A DNA stretch of 64,000 bases, taken from Lachnospiraceae bacterium (GTDB taxonomy: Bacteria > Bacillota > Clostridia > Lachnospirales > Lachnospiraceae). Below the pieces are notes generated by a model. It saw nothing but the letters and a program-made list of their open reading frames with translations, did not search any database and was not told the DNA's origin. The stretch is taken from contig CAJTBO010000008.1 of NCBI GenBank assembly GCA_910573755.1, forward strand, positions 62,001 through 126,000, read 5' to 3'. The translations under genes were made by a program, and so were the position numbers. Positions 16,089 to 24,517 of the stretch are shown here, one piece after another (position 1 is the stretch's first letter; each line of letters opens with the position of its first letter).

Positions 16089-16414
16089 GTTGATAAGCTG
16101 AATATGACACTGACATATTTGAATTCCAACCAAATATTCTTTTCCAGCTGGTAAAAATGATTAAAAAGGGAGTATGGCTGTTACGATTTGGCCATATAGA
16201 AGCCGTTTAGTTTCAAGCATTATCTGCGTGGTTTCCAAAGGCTGAGTATTTTTATACCTTTGCCTCTTGTTTTATGAAGTATTTCGTAACACTAAGGTAT
16301 TAAAATTTAAACTAAGCTGGTATAACATATTTTCTAAATGGAAAAATATATCTTCATCCTGAGCATATTCCATGATATAATTATCCCAACAGACTATCGG
16401 AACGAGGGAAATGT

Positions 16415-17422
16415 ATGGACGATTTAGCATTAAACTATCAAAGTGATTTTCATGCCATTCTGCAAATGATAGCAGATGCCCGCCGGAAAGCTGCCTATCA
16501 AGTGAATGCCACAATGATTGACCTTTATTGGGGAATTGGAGAATTTGTTTCCAATAAGGCCGTACAGGATGGCTGGGGACGTTCTACCGTAAAGGCACTT
16601 TCTGAATACATTCTGACGCAGGAACCAGGGATTAGAGGCTATTCCCCACAGAATATCTGGCGCATGAAGCAGTTCTTTGAAACTTATTGTGACAAGCCAG
16701 AGTTAGGAACTCTGCTAAGAGAAAATACATGGTCAAATAATTTGCATATCATGTCAAAGACAAAATCGGATGCAGAGAGATTATTCTATTTGAAGCTGGC
16801 CTCTCGGGAAAAGTATAAAGCAAAAGAACTGGAACGGCAGATTGACAGCGGATATTATGAGCGTTTAATGCTATCAGACGGTAGAGCGCCTTCTGCCATA
16901 TCCCATGCTGCGCCTGCGAACATAATCAGAGACATGTATATGTTGGAGTTTTTAGATCTGCCCGAGCCTTATAGGGAATATGATTTGAAAAAGGCCATTT
17001 TGAAGAACATGAAAAAATTTTTACTGGAAATTGGCAGGGATTTTATTTTTATGGGAGAAGAATATCATCTTCAAGTAGGAAAGAACGACTATTATACGGA
17101 TTTAATCTTTTTTCATAGGGAGCTACAATGCCTTGTTGCAATTGAGTTGAAAATTGATGATTTCAAACCGGAATACTTGGGAAAAATGCAGTTTTATCTT
17201 GAAGCGTTAGACCGGGATGTAAAGAAGCCCCACGAAAATCCCAGCGTTGGCATTATTCTTTGCAAGAGTAAGGACGAGGACGTTGTTGAATATGCCCTGA
17301 GCCGGAATATGAGTCCAACCATGATTTCCGAATATAGGACGAAACTAATCAGCAAGGAAATCTTACAAAAGAAACTTGAGGAATTAACGGAAATGGTGGA
17401 TGAGGATAAAAACTCTCAATGA
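16415..17422 (+). CDS. DUF1016/YhcG-family PD-(D/E)XK nuclease
   Basis: This 335-residue protein has the two-domain YhcG layout. An N-terminal DUF1016 helical DNA-binding region (about 10-150) shows YWGIGEFVSNK, GWGRSTVKALSEYI and GYSPQNIWRMKQFFETY. A C-terminal PD-(D/E)XK domain (about 185-320) shows FIFMGEEYHLQVG, the acidic YYTDLIFFH strand, VAIELKI (the ExK of the active site) and GKMQFYLEALD. Active-site residues are present. Family members occur on mobile elements and near restriction or retron-like defence loci; their exact role is unsettled. The first codon lies 32 bases after a region without genes, with GAGGGAA upstream. A terminator overlaps the stop. The gene is AT-richer than the core genes and is flanked by hairpin repeats. 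Confidence 0.88.
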   Translation: MDDLALNYQSDFHAILQMIADARRKAAYQVNATMIDLYWGIGEFVSNKAVQDGWGRSTVKALSEYILTQEPGIRGYSPQNIWRMKQFFETYCDKPELGTLLRENTWSNNLHIMSKTKSDAERLFYLKLASREKYKAKELERQIDSGYYERLMLSDGRAPSAISHAAPANIIRDMYMLEFLDLPEPYREYDLKKAILKNMKKFLLEIGRDFIFMGEEYHLQVGKNDYYTDLIFFHRELQCLVAIELKIDDFKPEYLGKMQFYLEALDRDVKKPHENPSVGIILCKSKDEDVVEYALSRNMSPTMISEYRTKLISKEILQKKLEELTEMVDEDKNSQ

Positions 17423-17435
17423 CGTTGAGAGTTTT
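17409..17435 (+). terminator. Terminator overlapping the end of the nuclease gene
   Basis: AAAACTCTCAA-TGACG-TTGAGAGTTTT is a perfect 11-bp stem, and the stop codon lies in the loop. A T run follows. Confidence 0.85.
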
Positions 17436-17465
17436 TCAAAAAATCAATTTATTATGTTAGTACAG

Positions 17466-17503
17466 AAATAGCAGGGGATTATAATGAGCCTCTGCTATTT
17501 TTA
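17466..17503 (+). terminator. Second hairpin-T structure behind the nuclease gene
   Basis: AAATAGCAGGGG pairs with CCTCTGCTATTT (one mismatch), followed by TT. It may be a back-up terminator or the margin of the next mobile fragment. Confidence 0.6.
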
Positions 17504-17543
17504 TAACCTCAAGCTAATATAAGGAGCAACGCGACGCTGACAT

Positions 17544-17680
17544 TTCGGGCCAAGTTAGCCCGAAGCCGGGTTTGGGGAGGCTCCCCAACAAGCAGATTTT
17601 TGCGTTCTGGCCGGAAGGCTGGAACGTCAAAAATAGCAACTGTGGCTACAGTTGCCCTGCTTGCCATTTAGCGGAACCTG
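17544..17680 (+). other. oriT-like hairpin cluster
   Basis: Three stem-loops follow one another. The first is the 22-base palindrome TTCGGGC...GCCCGAA at 17544. The second is GTTTGGGGAG-G-CTCCCCAAC near 17571. The third is GCAACTGT-GGCT-ACAGTTGC at 17636-17655. Similar leaders, as I recall, precede relaxase genes in Lachnospiraceae mobilizable elements, where the nick site lies. No relaxase is present here, so if it is an oriT it is an orphan that would need a protein supplied from elsewhere. Confidence 0.45.
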
Positions 17681-17693
17681 CGATAAACGCCGC

Positions 17694-17727
17694 AAAAACG
17701 GAGGCCCCTACTCGGAAACCTCCGTTT
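17694..17727 (-). terminator. Terminator of the XRE regulator gene
   Basis: On the minus strand AAACGGAGG and CCTCCGTTTTT form a 9-bp stem that spans the regulator's stop codon. Confidence 0.8.
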
Positions 17728-18073
17728 CTCTGGCTTTCTTCAAGCCTTCGGCTGTGGCTTTCATAACTACGAGTTCCTTCTCGTTCATGGAGTTCAGCAT
17801 TACATCAATAGACTTTCGGCAACTGCCCTCGCCCCTATGCCCTTCCGTGTAGAAAAACTGGTCTACGGATATATCGAACATTGTGACAAGCTGGAAGAAT
17901 AAATTAAAACTGGGGTGCTGCCCCTTATTTTCAATGCTCATAATCGTGCGATCAGTCTTTCCGACTAACTCCGCAAGGTAGGCCTGCGTCCAGCCCCGTT
18001 CCTCTCGGGCCTGCTTGATAGCCAGCCCTAAACCGTGAAAATCAAATCGTCTTTCATCTTGGTTCATTCTCAT
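17708..18073 (-). CDS. XRE-family transcriptional regulator
   Basis: This 121-residue DNA-binding protein has a Cro/CI-type helix-turn-helix at about residues 14-70 (GLAIKQAREERGWTQAYLAE, TDRTIMSIENKGQHPSFN). A C-terminal tail (KELVVMKATAEGLKKARE) may dimerise. Proteins of this type usually repress mobility genes of small Lachnospiraceae elements. The gene lies next to the oriT-like cluster and reads away from the DUF5131 pseudogene. ATG codons occur at 18073 and 18067; I list the longer form. Confidence 0.85.
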   Translation of the reverse strand: MRMNQDERRFDFHGLGLAIKQAREERGWTQAYLAELVGKTDRTIMSIENKGQHPSFNLFFQLVTMFDISVDQFFYTEGHRGEGSCRKSIDVMLNSMNEKELVVMKATAEGLKKARETEVSE

Positions 18074-18221
18074 ATCACCCTATATCATTGTACATTTCGG
18101 GTTGACTTATGAAAATGTAATGAAATTTGATATTATGTAGTGTTTTATTTCTTATTCACATAGTTGCACTTTTATCTAAATCCGTATAAAATTATATAGA
18201 ATAGTAGATTGGAGGATAAAA

Positions 18222-18928
18222 ATGGCGATATGGAATCCTTGGCGTGGCTGTCATCGTTACAGTACAGGCTGCAAATTTTGCTACATACATAAGGGAGATT
18301 ATAAAAAGGGGATTGACACAAACATTATTAAGCAAACCGAAAAATTTTATGACCCTATTGAAAAAACAAAAATGGAACTTACAAAATAAAATCGGGGCAA
18401 ATGGTTTATGTATGTTTTTCATCAGACTTCTTGATAGAGGACGCAGATAAATGGCGTACTGAATGCTGGGAAATGATACGGGAACGCTCCGACTTACATT
18501 TTCTCTTTCTGACAAAAAGAATTGAAAGATTTTTGGATTGTGTTCCGCATGATTGGGAAAGTGGGTACGAAAATGTTACGGTTGGCTGTACGGTTGAAAA
18601 TCAAGAAAATGCCGATTACCGATTAGACATTTTTTCCAGCCTTCCTATTAGGCATAAAAATATTATTTGCCAGCCATTGATTGAGAACGTCAATCTCTCT
18701 GCATATTTGCACGATATAGAATTAGTTGTTGTCGGCGGAGAATCTGATAAAAACGCAAGGCCGCTTGACTATGACTGGGTATTACAGATCCGGGAGCAAT
18801 GTATTTTCCATAATGTACACTTTGAGTTTAGGCAATGCGGTACACACTTTATCAAAGATGATAAATTATATACATTAAAAGTCCGTGATTTATGCAATCA
18901 AGCAAAAAAAGCAAATATAAACTTCTGA
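18222..18928 (+). pseudogene. Frameshifted DUF5131 (phage Gp37/Gp68-like) gene
   Basis: The first frame reads MAIWNPWRGCHRYSTGCKFC and continues to a stop after MELTK. The rest of the family pattern (MVYVCFSSDFLIEDADKW, MIRERSDLHFLFLTKRI, VTVGCTVENQENADYR, VVVGGESDKNARPLDYDW, QCGTHF) continues in the next frame to 18928. One missing A in the A5 run at 18368-18372 accounts for the shift: with six A the reading becomes ...KTKNGTYKIKSGQMVYV. The cysteine pattern CX6CX2C is intact. The gene is therefore a single-base pseudogene, a phase-variable homopolymer gene, or a sequencing error. DUF5131 function is unknown, although its cysteines suggest an iron-sulfur or radical-SAM-like site. Confidence 0.8.
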
Positions 18929-19007
18929 CACTCTCTTTTTTGTGCATGAAAAGAGAGGAAATAATCAATCCAAAGAAATATAATTGTCACCGGAAAGGAG
19001 TAAAAAA

Positions 19008-19856
19008 ATGGAATGGATAGAAAACCTGAATAAAACAATTTCTTATATTGAGGAACACCTTGCAGAAGAAATAAGTTATGATGAACTTGCGCGCATAGCA
19101 TGTTGCTCTACATACCACTTTCAAAGAATGTTTGCATATATGGCAGGTATTCCGCTTTCGGAATATATCCGTCGCAGGCGAATGTCTTTAGCCGCTATTG
19201 ACCTGCAAAGCGGAACTGAAAAAATTATTGATATTGGTATGAAATATGGGTATTCTTCCCCGACTGCATTTAATAGGGCATTTCAAAATGTGCATGGCAT
19301 AGCGCCATCAATGGCAAAGAAAGGAGGCGTTCCTATGAAGTCTTATTCCCCTATCAGCTTTAAAATAACTGTAAAAGGAGTAGAGGAATTGAATTATCGC
19401 ATTGAAGAAAAAGTAGCCTTTCGCATTGTGGGAGTATCTCATCCGCTGGATAAGGAAATAGAAAACAATTTCGCAGCCGTACCGCAAATGTGGCAAAATG
19501 CAGCTGTAAACGGCACATTAGAAAAAATTGCACCGATTATGAATAATCAGCCTATGGGTGTCTTGGGTGTAAGCGTGTGCAATGACGAAGAGGACTGGCA
19601 ATATTTTATAGCGGTATCTTCCTCCGCTGAAATCGACAATTCCTTAGATGAATATGTTGTTCCTGCTTGTACATGGGCTATTTTTAGCGGAACTGGTACA
19701 GGGATATCCATTCAAGAATTGGAACAACGCATCATAACAGAATGGCTTCCAACCTCTGGATTTGAATTTGCCAATGCTCCTGATATAGAGGTTTATCTAA
19801 ACCCTGACCCTAATAATACGCAATATGAAGTTTGGCTGCCAATCAGAAAAATATGA
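19008..19856 (+). CDS. AraC-family regulator with GyrI-like domain (second copy)
   Basis: This 282-residue protein has the same layout as the gene at 14887. The AraC DNA-binding domain covers about 5-105 (IACCSTYHFQRMFAYMAGIP; GMKYGYSSPTAFNRAFQNV). A GyrI-like effector domain covers about 120-282 (GVLGVSVCN, TWAIFSGTG, EVYLNPDPNN, YEVWLPIRK). ATG 19008 follows GGAAAGGAG. The TTG at 18984 lies inside that ribosome binding site region and is rejected. Codon use is AT-richer than in the 14887 paralogue, so it probably arrived separately. The next gene starts nine bases after its stop, so the two form an operon. Confidence 0.9.
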   Translation: MEWIENLNKTISYIEEHLAEEISYDELARIACCSTYHFQRMFAYMAGIPLSEYIRRRRMSLAAIDLQSGTEKIIDIGMKYGYSSPTAFNRAFQNVHGIAPSMAKKGGVPMKSYSPISFKITVKGVEELNYRIEEKVAFRIVGVSHPLDKEIENNFAAVPQMWQNAAVNGTLEKIAPIMNNQPMGVLGVSVCNDEEDWQYFIAVSSSAEIDNSLDEYVVPACTWAIFSGTGTGISIQELEQRIITEWLPTSGFEFANAPDIEVYLNPDPNNTQYEVWLPIRKI

Positions 19857-19865
19857 GGTTGCAAC

Positions 19866-20333
19866 ATGATAGACAAAAATTATGATGAATTTTTAGAGAC
19901 TACCGGTGCAAGCAGAAATCTTGTAGAAGATATAAATAATTTTCTTCTGGATAGCAACTGCAAACGTGAAACCAAAACAGCTAAAAGCGGTTTTACTGTT
20001 TCCTATCTTTTTCGGGATACAAAAAAGACATTAGCTACTTTCGTTTGCAGAAAAACGGGAATAAAGATTAGAATTTTCCCACAGCATCTTAATGAGTACA
20101 TGGGGTTTTTAGATACGCTTCCGGCAAAGATGAAAAAAGAAATTGCAAAAGCGTCTGTCTGCAAACGCCTTGTGAATCCTAATGACTGCAATCCTAAATG
20201 TGTTATGGGATATGACTTCATTATGGATAAGGAACGCTATCAAAAATGTAGATATATGGCGTTCATGCCTTCTATAACCGAAGAAAGCACACCTTATATC
20301 AAAAGATTTTTACAAAATGAACTGTTACAGTAA
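19866..20333 (+). CDS. Conserved-looking hypothetical protein co-transcribed with the AraC regulator
   Basis: I do not recognise this 155-residue soluble protein. It has a central LATFVCRKTGIKIRIFPQHL core and a cysteine-bearing segment (CKRLVNPNDCNPKCVMGYDF, about residues 99-118) followed by KCRYMAF. The four closely spaced cysteines could bind a metal. It starts nine bases after the AraC stop and shares its composition. It may be the regulator's target or a ligand-handling partner. No signal peptide or membrane segment is seen. Confidence 0.6.
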   Translation: MIDKNYDEFLETTGASRNLVEDINNFLLDSNCKRETKTAKSGFTVSYLFRDTKKTLATFVCRKTGIKIRIFPQHLNEYMGFLDTLPAKMKKEIAKASVCKRLVNPNDCNPKCVMGYDFIMDKERYQKCRYMAFMPSITEESTPYIKRFLQNELLQ

Positions 20334-20623
20334 AATGATAAAACCGCCCAGCGGAAAATAAAAAAAGCCGTTGTTCGGCGGCAAAGTTTTCATGCGCCCG
20401 ACAGAATAAAGATAGCCTAATGGCGGTTTTGAATAAAATCAAAGCCGCCGTTTTTCTTTGCGAAAAATCGAATATATGGAGGGTGTGTTAAAGTCACCCT
20501 TTTACTTTGTCTTTTTACACTTATATGGAAATATCCGGATGTTTTGTTTTTTTATAACGCGAAAAACAGACATATTACAGCGATATGGAAAACGGAAAGA
20601 ATCGCATAAAGGAGGAGCGTAAA
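20334..20623. other. Intergenic region with accessory-patch debris
   Basis: No gene is evident. It contains inverted GCGGTTTT/AAAACCGC-type segments (20340-20370 and 20420-20455), a hairpin AGGGTG-TGTTAAAGT-CACCCT followed by TTTT near 20480-20505, and the ribosome binding site GGAGG of the next gene. It is probably the right margin of the second mobile patch. Confidence 0.4.
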
Positions 20624-21085
20624 ATGAACTTAAACAAAAAAAGCATGAAAAAGAGGATGACGGCAGTCATAGCCGTGCTGATCTGTCTGGCAGGCCTTGC
20701 GGCATGCGGTGCCGGAACGGGAGAGGAGCCGGCGGCGGAAAGCGTACCGGAGGAAGGGACGACAGGGGAAGATTTTTTGGAGGAAGCGCCTGTTTCAGAA
20801 GCGGATTCTGTCTCGGAAGAAGATCCCGTTTTAAAAGACAGGATTCCCATGGTGATGGTTGACGGTACACTCTATCTGGATACAGGGGAGGAAAGCACCG
20901 TCACGGCGCGCTGCGGGACGATGGACGGGGAGATCATATCCGCGGTGGATGCCTCTGAAATACCATCTGAAGAAGGCCAGTCCAACTTCGGAACCGGATA
21001 CGGCTGGCAGTACGGAGAGGGAGATACGATTGAGATTTATATGAACGGGAAATGGGCGGTGTTCAGGGCGCAGGAGGAATCATGA
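20624..21085 (+). CDS. Predicted small lipoprotein
   Basis: This 153-residue protein begins with a lipoprotein signal (basic start, hydrophobic stretch VIAVLICLAGLAAC) with the lipobox Cys near residue 26. A Glu/Ser-rich spacer (about 28-70) follows, then a small folded part with YLDTGEESTVTARCG and TGYGWQYGEGDTIEIYMNGK. It should be anchored on the outer face of the membrane. No family is recognised. AAAGGAGGAGCG precedes the ATG. It ends 208 bases before the two-component genes and just upstream of their predicted Pho box, so co-regulation with them is not shown. Confidence 0.75.
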   Translation: MNLNKKSMKKRMTAVIAVLICLAGLAACGAGTGEEPAAESVPEEGTTGEDFLEEAPVSEADSVSEEDPVLKDRIPMVMVDGTLYLDTGEESTVTARCGTMDGEIISAVDASEIPSEEGQSNFGTGYGWQYGEGDTIEIYMNGKWAVFRAQEES

Positions 21086-21115
21086 CGCTGTAGCGCGAAT
21101 CATCCGCCCGTGGGA

Positions 21116-21156
21116 TTTTACATAAATTTTACAAAAAACTCCTTTCGCATTTTACA
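21116..21156 (+). promoter_or_regulatory. Putative Pho box upstream of the two-component operon
   Basis: TTTTACA occurs at 21116, 21127 and 21150, with start-to-start distances of 11 and 23 bases, i.e. on one helical face. The same spacing recurs at 23328-23368. PhoP-type regulators of Firmicutes bind TT(A/T)ACA repeats at about 11-base period, so autoregulation is likely. Confidence 0.7.
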
Positions 21157-21292
21157 AACGATGCGTATACTTTTTGGCATGTAAGTCCATGATGAATTAA
21201 AATGGATAAAAGTGCTTGCGGTCTGTCAGAAAGGTCTTTATACTGATGATTGTGATTTTTGTGTCAGGTGTGCATCAAAGGGAGGAATTGTG

Positions 21293-21967
21293 TTGATCTG
21301 GTGTGTGGAAGATGATGAGAGCATTCGGGATATAGAAACTTATTCTCTGCAGATGACCGGTTTTACGGCGAGGGGATTTGAGGACGGCGGTTCTTTTTTG
21401 GAGGCGCTGAAGGAGGAAAAGCCGGATCTGGTCATTCTGGATATCATGCTGCCGGGGACGGACGGCGTGGAACTTCTGCGGAGACTGAAGGAGGATCAGG
21501 ATACGGCGGATATACCGGTGATCATGGCGACCGCCAAAGGCGCGGAACATGAAAAGGTGAGAAGTCTGGACATCGGAGCGGACGATTATCTGGTTAAGCC
21601 CTTCGGTATGATGGAAATGATATCCAGAGTAAAGGCGGTGCTGCGCAGATGCAAAAAAGCGGAGAGCGCCGCGCTGCTGAAGGCCGGCGGTATTTTGTTA
21701 AATATACAGGAGCGGACCGTATTTGCGGATGAAAAGCGGGTTGAGCTGACTCTGAAGGAATTCGAACTGCTCCGCCTGTTTTTGGAAAAACCGGGGGTTG
21801 TGTACTCCAGGGAGCAGCTGTTTCTGCGGGTATGGGGGGAAACTTTTGCAGGGGAGACGAGAACGCTGGATATGCATATACGGACACTCAGGCAGAAGCT
21901 GGATGCATGCGGCGGTATGATCGAAACGGTCAGAGGCGTGGGATACCGTCTGGAGGATAAGCGATGA
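21293..21967 (+). CDS. PhoP-like response regulator (OmpR/PhoB family)
   Basis: This 224-residue regulator has a receiver domain (about 1-120) with acidic pair EDD near 5-7, phosphoacceptor Asp in LVILDIMLPGTDG and Lys in DYLVKPFG. A winged-helix domain follows (about 128-222; LTLKEFELLRLF, YSREQLFLRVWG, TRTLDMHIRTLRQKLD, VRGVGYRL). The TTG start at 21293 sits behind GGAGGAATTG; the longer open frame upstream has no site. The stop overlaps the kinase start by four bases. The adjacent Na/Pi transporter and the shared TTTTACA boxes point to phosphate-starvation control. Confidence 0.9.
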   Translation: MIWCVEDDESIRDIETYSLQMTGFTARGFEDGGSFLEALKEEKPDLVILDIMLPGTDGVELLRRLKEDQDTADIPVIMATAKGAEHEKVRSLDIGADDYLVKPFGMMEMISRVKAVLRRCKKAESAALLKAGGILLNIQERTVFADEKRVELTLKEFELLRLFLEKPGVVYSREQLFLRVWGETFAGETRTLDMHIRTLRQKLDACGGMIETVRGVGYRLEDKR

Positions 21968-23310
21968 GCAGAAAAATATTCCGGAATATCCTGTTCACTT
22001 CCATCGTGGTCTTATTGTCCGGTATGATTTTTATATTTGGAGGATTTTACCATTACTTTGACGACAGACAGGAGGAAAATCTGAAGAAGGAACTGAATAC
22101 CATAGTATCCGGTCTGGAAAGATTCGGAATGGATTATCTTATGCAGACGGATTTCGGCGTTTACCGCATCACCCTGATCTCCCCGGAAGGGGAGGTTGTC
22201 TATGATACGCAGGCGGATGAGAAAACGATGGTGAATCACGGGGGCAGAGAAGAAATTCAAGAAGCCCGGGAAAAGGGAACAGGCGGGAGTGTCCGTTATT
22301 CCTCTACATTGTTGGAAAAGACGGTCTACTATGCGGAGAGAATGGAGGACGGGTCAGTGCTCAGGATATCCCAGACGAGCATCACTCTGGGTGCCATCGT
22401 TCTGGGCATGCAGCAGCCCGTCATGCTTGTTTTGATGATCGCCCTTGTCTTATCGGCGGTACTGGCGCTGCGCTTGTCGGAAAATATCGTGAAACCGATC
22501 AACCGGCTGAATCTGGAGGAGCCCCTTGCCAATGAGGTGTATGAGGAACTGGAGCCCTTGCTCAAAAGGATCGATAAACAGAATCATGAACTGAAAAGGG
22601 CGTATACGCTGGCGCAGCAGGACCGGATCGAATTTACGGCGAATGTTACCCATGAATTAAAGACGCCGCTGCAGTCCATTATGGGAACGGCGGAACTGAT
22701 CGAAAACGGGCTGATCAGACAGGAGGATCTGCCCGGCTTTGCATCCCGGATGCGGCAGGAAGCGGCAAGGATGGTCACGCTGGTGGAGGATATCATAAAG
22801 TTGTCCCAGCTGGATGAGGGAGACACCCTGCCTCTGGAGAGCGTGAATCTGTATGAGGTGGCACAGGAGGTGCGCTCCATGCTGGAGGAGGCCGCAAAAA
22901 AGAAGCAGATCGTACTGCGGCTTGACGGAACGGGTGTAATGGTGACAGGGGTGTACCGCCTTCTGATGGAGGTGCTGTATAATCTCTGCGACAACGCCAT
23001 TAAATATAACCGGAACGGCGGCACTGTGAGTATAGAGACAGGGGAGGAGGGTCCGTGGGCGAAGATCACGGTCAGGGACACGGGGATCGGTATCCCTCCG
23101 GAGGACCAGTGCCATGTTTTCGAGCGGTTTTACCGGGTGGATAAGAGCCGGTCCAAAAGTTCCGGCGGCACGGGGCTGGGGCTTTCCATTGTCAAACATG
23201 CGGTGCAGTACCATAACGGCGAGATAAAACTGAAGAGCAGGCCCGGAGAAGGCACGGAGATCACAGTGCTTTTGCAGAAACGGCTGTCTCTTTTGGGCGG
23301 CAGTATTTAA
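21964..23310 (+). CDS. PhoR-like sensor histidine kinase
   Basis: This 448-residue membrane kinase has a first membrane helix (about 8-28), an extracytoplasmic sensor part (about 30-145) and a second helix (about 146-168). The H box follows (FTANVTHELKTPLQSIMGTA; His near 230). The ATPase domain has N box NLCDNAIKYNRNGG, G1 DTGIGIPPEDQ and G2 GTGLGLSIVK. It should autophosphorylate and pass phosphate to the regulator encoded just upstream (ATGA overlap). A complete HAMP or PAS domain is not obvious between helix two and the H box. The size is slightly shorter than PhoR proteins that carry PAS. Confidence 0.9.
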   Translation: MSRKIFRNILFTSIVVLLSGMIFIFGGFYHYFDDRQEENLKKELNTIVSGLERFGMDYLMQTDFGVYRITLISPEGEVVYDTQADEKTMVNHGGREEIQEAREKGTGGSVRYSSTLLEKTVYYAERMEDGSVLRISQTSITLGAIVLGMQQPVMLVLMIALVLSAVLALRLSENIVKPINRLNLEEPLANEVYEELEPLLKRIDKQNHELKRAYTLAQQDRIEFTANVTHELKTPLQSIMGTAELIENGLIRQEDLPGFASRMRQEAARMVTLVEDIIKLSQLDEGDTLPLESVNLYEVAQEVRSMLEEAAKKKQIVLRLDGTGVMVTGVYRLLMEVLYNLCDNAIKYNRNGGTVSIETGEEGPWAKITVRDTGIGIPPEDQCHVFERFYRVDKSRSKSSGGTGLGLSIVKHAVQYHNGEIKLKSRPGEGTEITVLLQKRLSLLGGSI

Positions 23311-23327
23311 AAATGCGTCGGCATATT

Positions 23328-23368
23328 TTTTACATGAATTTTACAAATATATGGTCTATAACTTTACA
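23328..23368 (+). promoter_or_regulatory. Putative Pho box upstream of the Na/Pi cotransporter
   Basis: TTTTACA at 23328 and 23339 and CTTTACA at 23362 repeat the 11/23-base spacing seen at 21116-21156. The flanks are also alike (TTTTACATGAATTTTACAAA here, TTTTACATAAATTTTACAAA there). This strongly suggests one regulator acts at both sites. Confidence 0.75.
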
Positions 23369-23424
23369 TTCCTTCTGTATGATAGATAGTAGCATGAGTT
23401 GCGTCATACAGGAGGATTTTATTT

Positions 23425-24474
23425 ATGAATATATTTTCAATAGTTATGTTGCTTGGCGGACTGGCATTATTTCTGTTTGGAATGGACTTTATGGGAAAAA
23501 ATCTGTCGAAAGCGGCAGGCGGAAAACTGGAGCGTATTTTAGGACGGCTGACGGCTGATCCGTTCAGGGCAGTCCTTCTGGGCGCCTCTGTGACGGCGGT
23601 GATCCAGTCCTCATCCGCCACAACGGTCATGGTGGTGGGATTTGTCAATTCCGGCATCATGACACTGCATCAGGCGGTGGGGGTGATCATGGGCGCCAAC
23701 ATCGGCACTACGGTAACATCCTGGGTATTGTCTTTGGCAGGCATCGAGAGCAGCAATATGTTTGTCAAAATGCTGAAACCGGATTCCTTTGCGCCGGTAT
23801 TGGGACTGATCGGCGTGGGGCTGTACCTGTTTGCGAAGAAGAGAAAAAGAAAGAATATCGGCGGTATCCTGATCGGATTTGCCATTTTGATGACGGGCAT
23901 GGAAGCTATGAGCGGGGCAGTGGCGCCGTTAAAGGAAATTCCCGCGTTCACAAACCTGTTTGTCATGTTTTCCAATCCTGTTATGGGGATGCTTTTAGGA
24001 GCGCTGCTGACGGCGGTGATCCAGAGTTCCTCGGCGTCGGTGGGCATTCTGCAGGCGTTGTGTGCGACCGGGGCGGTATCCTACTCCTGCGCCATTCCGA
24101 TCATTATGGGACAAAACATCGGCACCTGCGCAACGGCGATGATCTCCGCGGCGAGAAGCGGCAGGAACGCCAAAAGGGCGGCGTTTATCCACCTGTATTT
24201 CAACCTGATCGGTACGATATTATTTATGGGTGTGTTTTATGCGGTGCATACGGTGTTCCCCTTCGATTTTATGGAAAACAGCGCGGACGCTGCCGGGATC
24301 GCGGCGGTACACAGTATATTTAATATAGTGACCATGCTGGCGCTGTTCCCCTTTAGCAGCGGTCTTGAGAGGCTCGCCTGCCTGACGGTAAAGGATGCGA
24401 AAATGCAGGAAGCGGGCGGAAGCTGGCAGGATATCGCGGCGATGCGCCGGGGGAAGATCGGGATGAAGATGTAA
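23425..24474 (+). CDS. Na/Pi cotransporter family protein (NptA/YjbB-type)
   Basis: This 349-residue multi-helix membrane protein should import or export phosphate with sodium. Both inverted family repeats are present: GASVTAVIQSSSATTVMVVG (about 53-72) and LLTAVIQSSSASVGILQALC (about 192-211). Each carries the QSSS motif that forms the substrate site. Glycine-rich helices start at residue 5 (IVMLLGGLALFLFGMDFMGK). The C-terminal PhoU-like domain found in many homologues is absent, so this is the short form. GGAGG precedes the ATG. Its promoter holds a TTTTACA triplet, linking it to the upstream two-component system. Confidence 0.92.
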   Translation: MNIFSIVMLLGGLALFLFGMDFMGKNLSKAAGGKLERILGRLTADPFRAVLLGASVTAVIQSSSATTVMVVGFVNSGIMTLHQAVGVIMGANIGTTVTSWVLSLAGIESSNMFVKMLKPDSFAPVLGLIGVGLYLFAKKRKRKNIGGILIGFAILMTGMEAMSGAVAPLKEIPAFTNLFVMFSNPVMGMLLGALLTAVIQSSSASVGILQALCATGAVSYSCAIPIIMGQNIGTCATAMISAARSGRNAKRAAFIHLYFNLIGTILFMGVFYAVHTVFPFDFMENSADAAGIAAVHSIFNIVTMLALFPFSSGLERLACLTVKDAKMQEAGGSWQDIAAMRRGKIGMKM

Positions 24475-24517
24475 GCGGCGCTCTATTTCGGCCGGCAGCA
24501 AATACGGTAAAACAAAT

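Noticed and set aside
15778-16101. Open frame after the AraC-type gene
   Set aside because: It runs through a perfect terminator and a hairpin repeat and has no ribosome binding site or family pattern.
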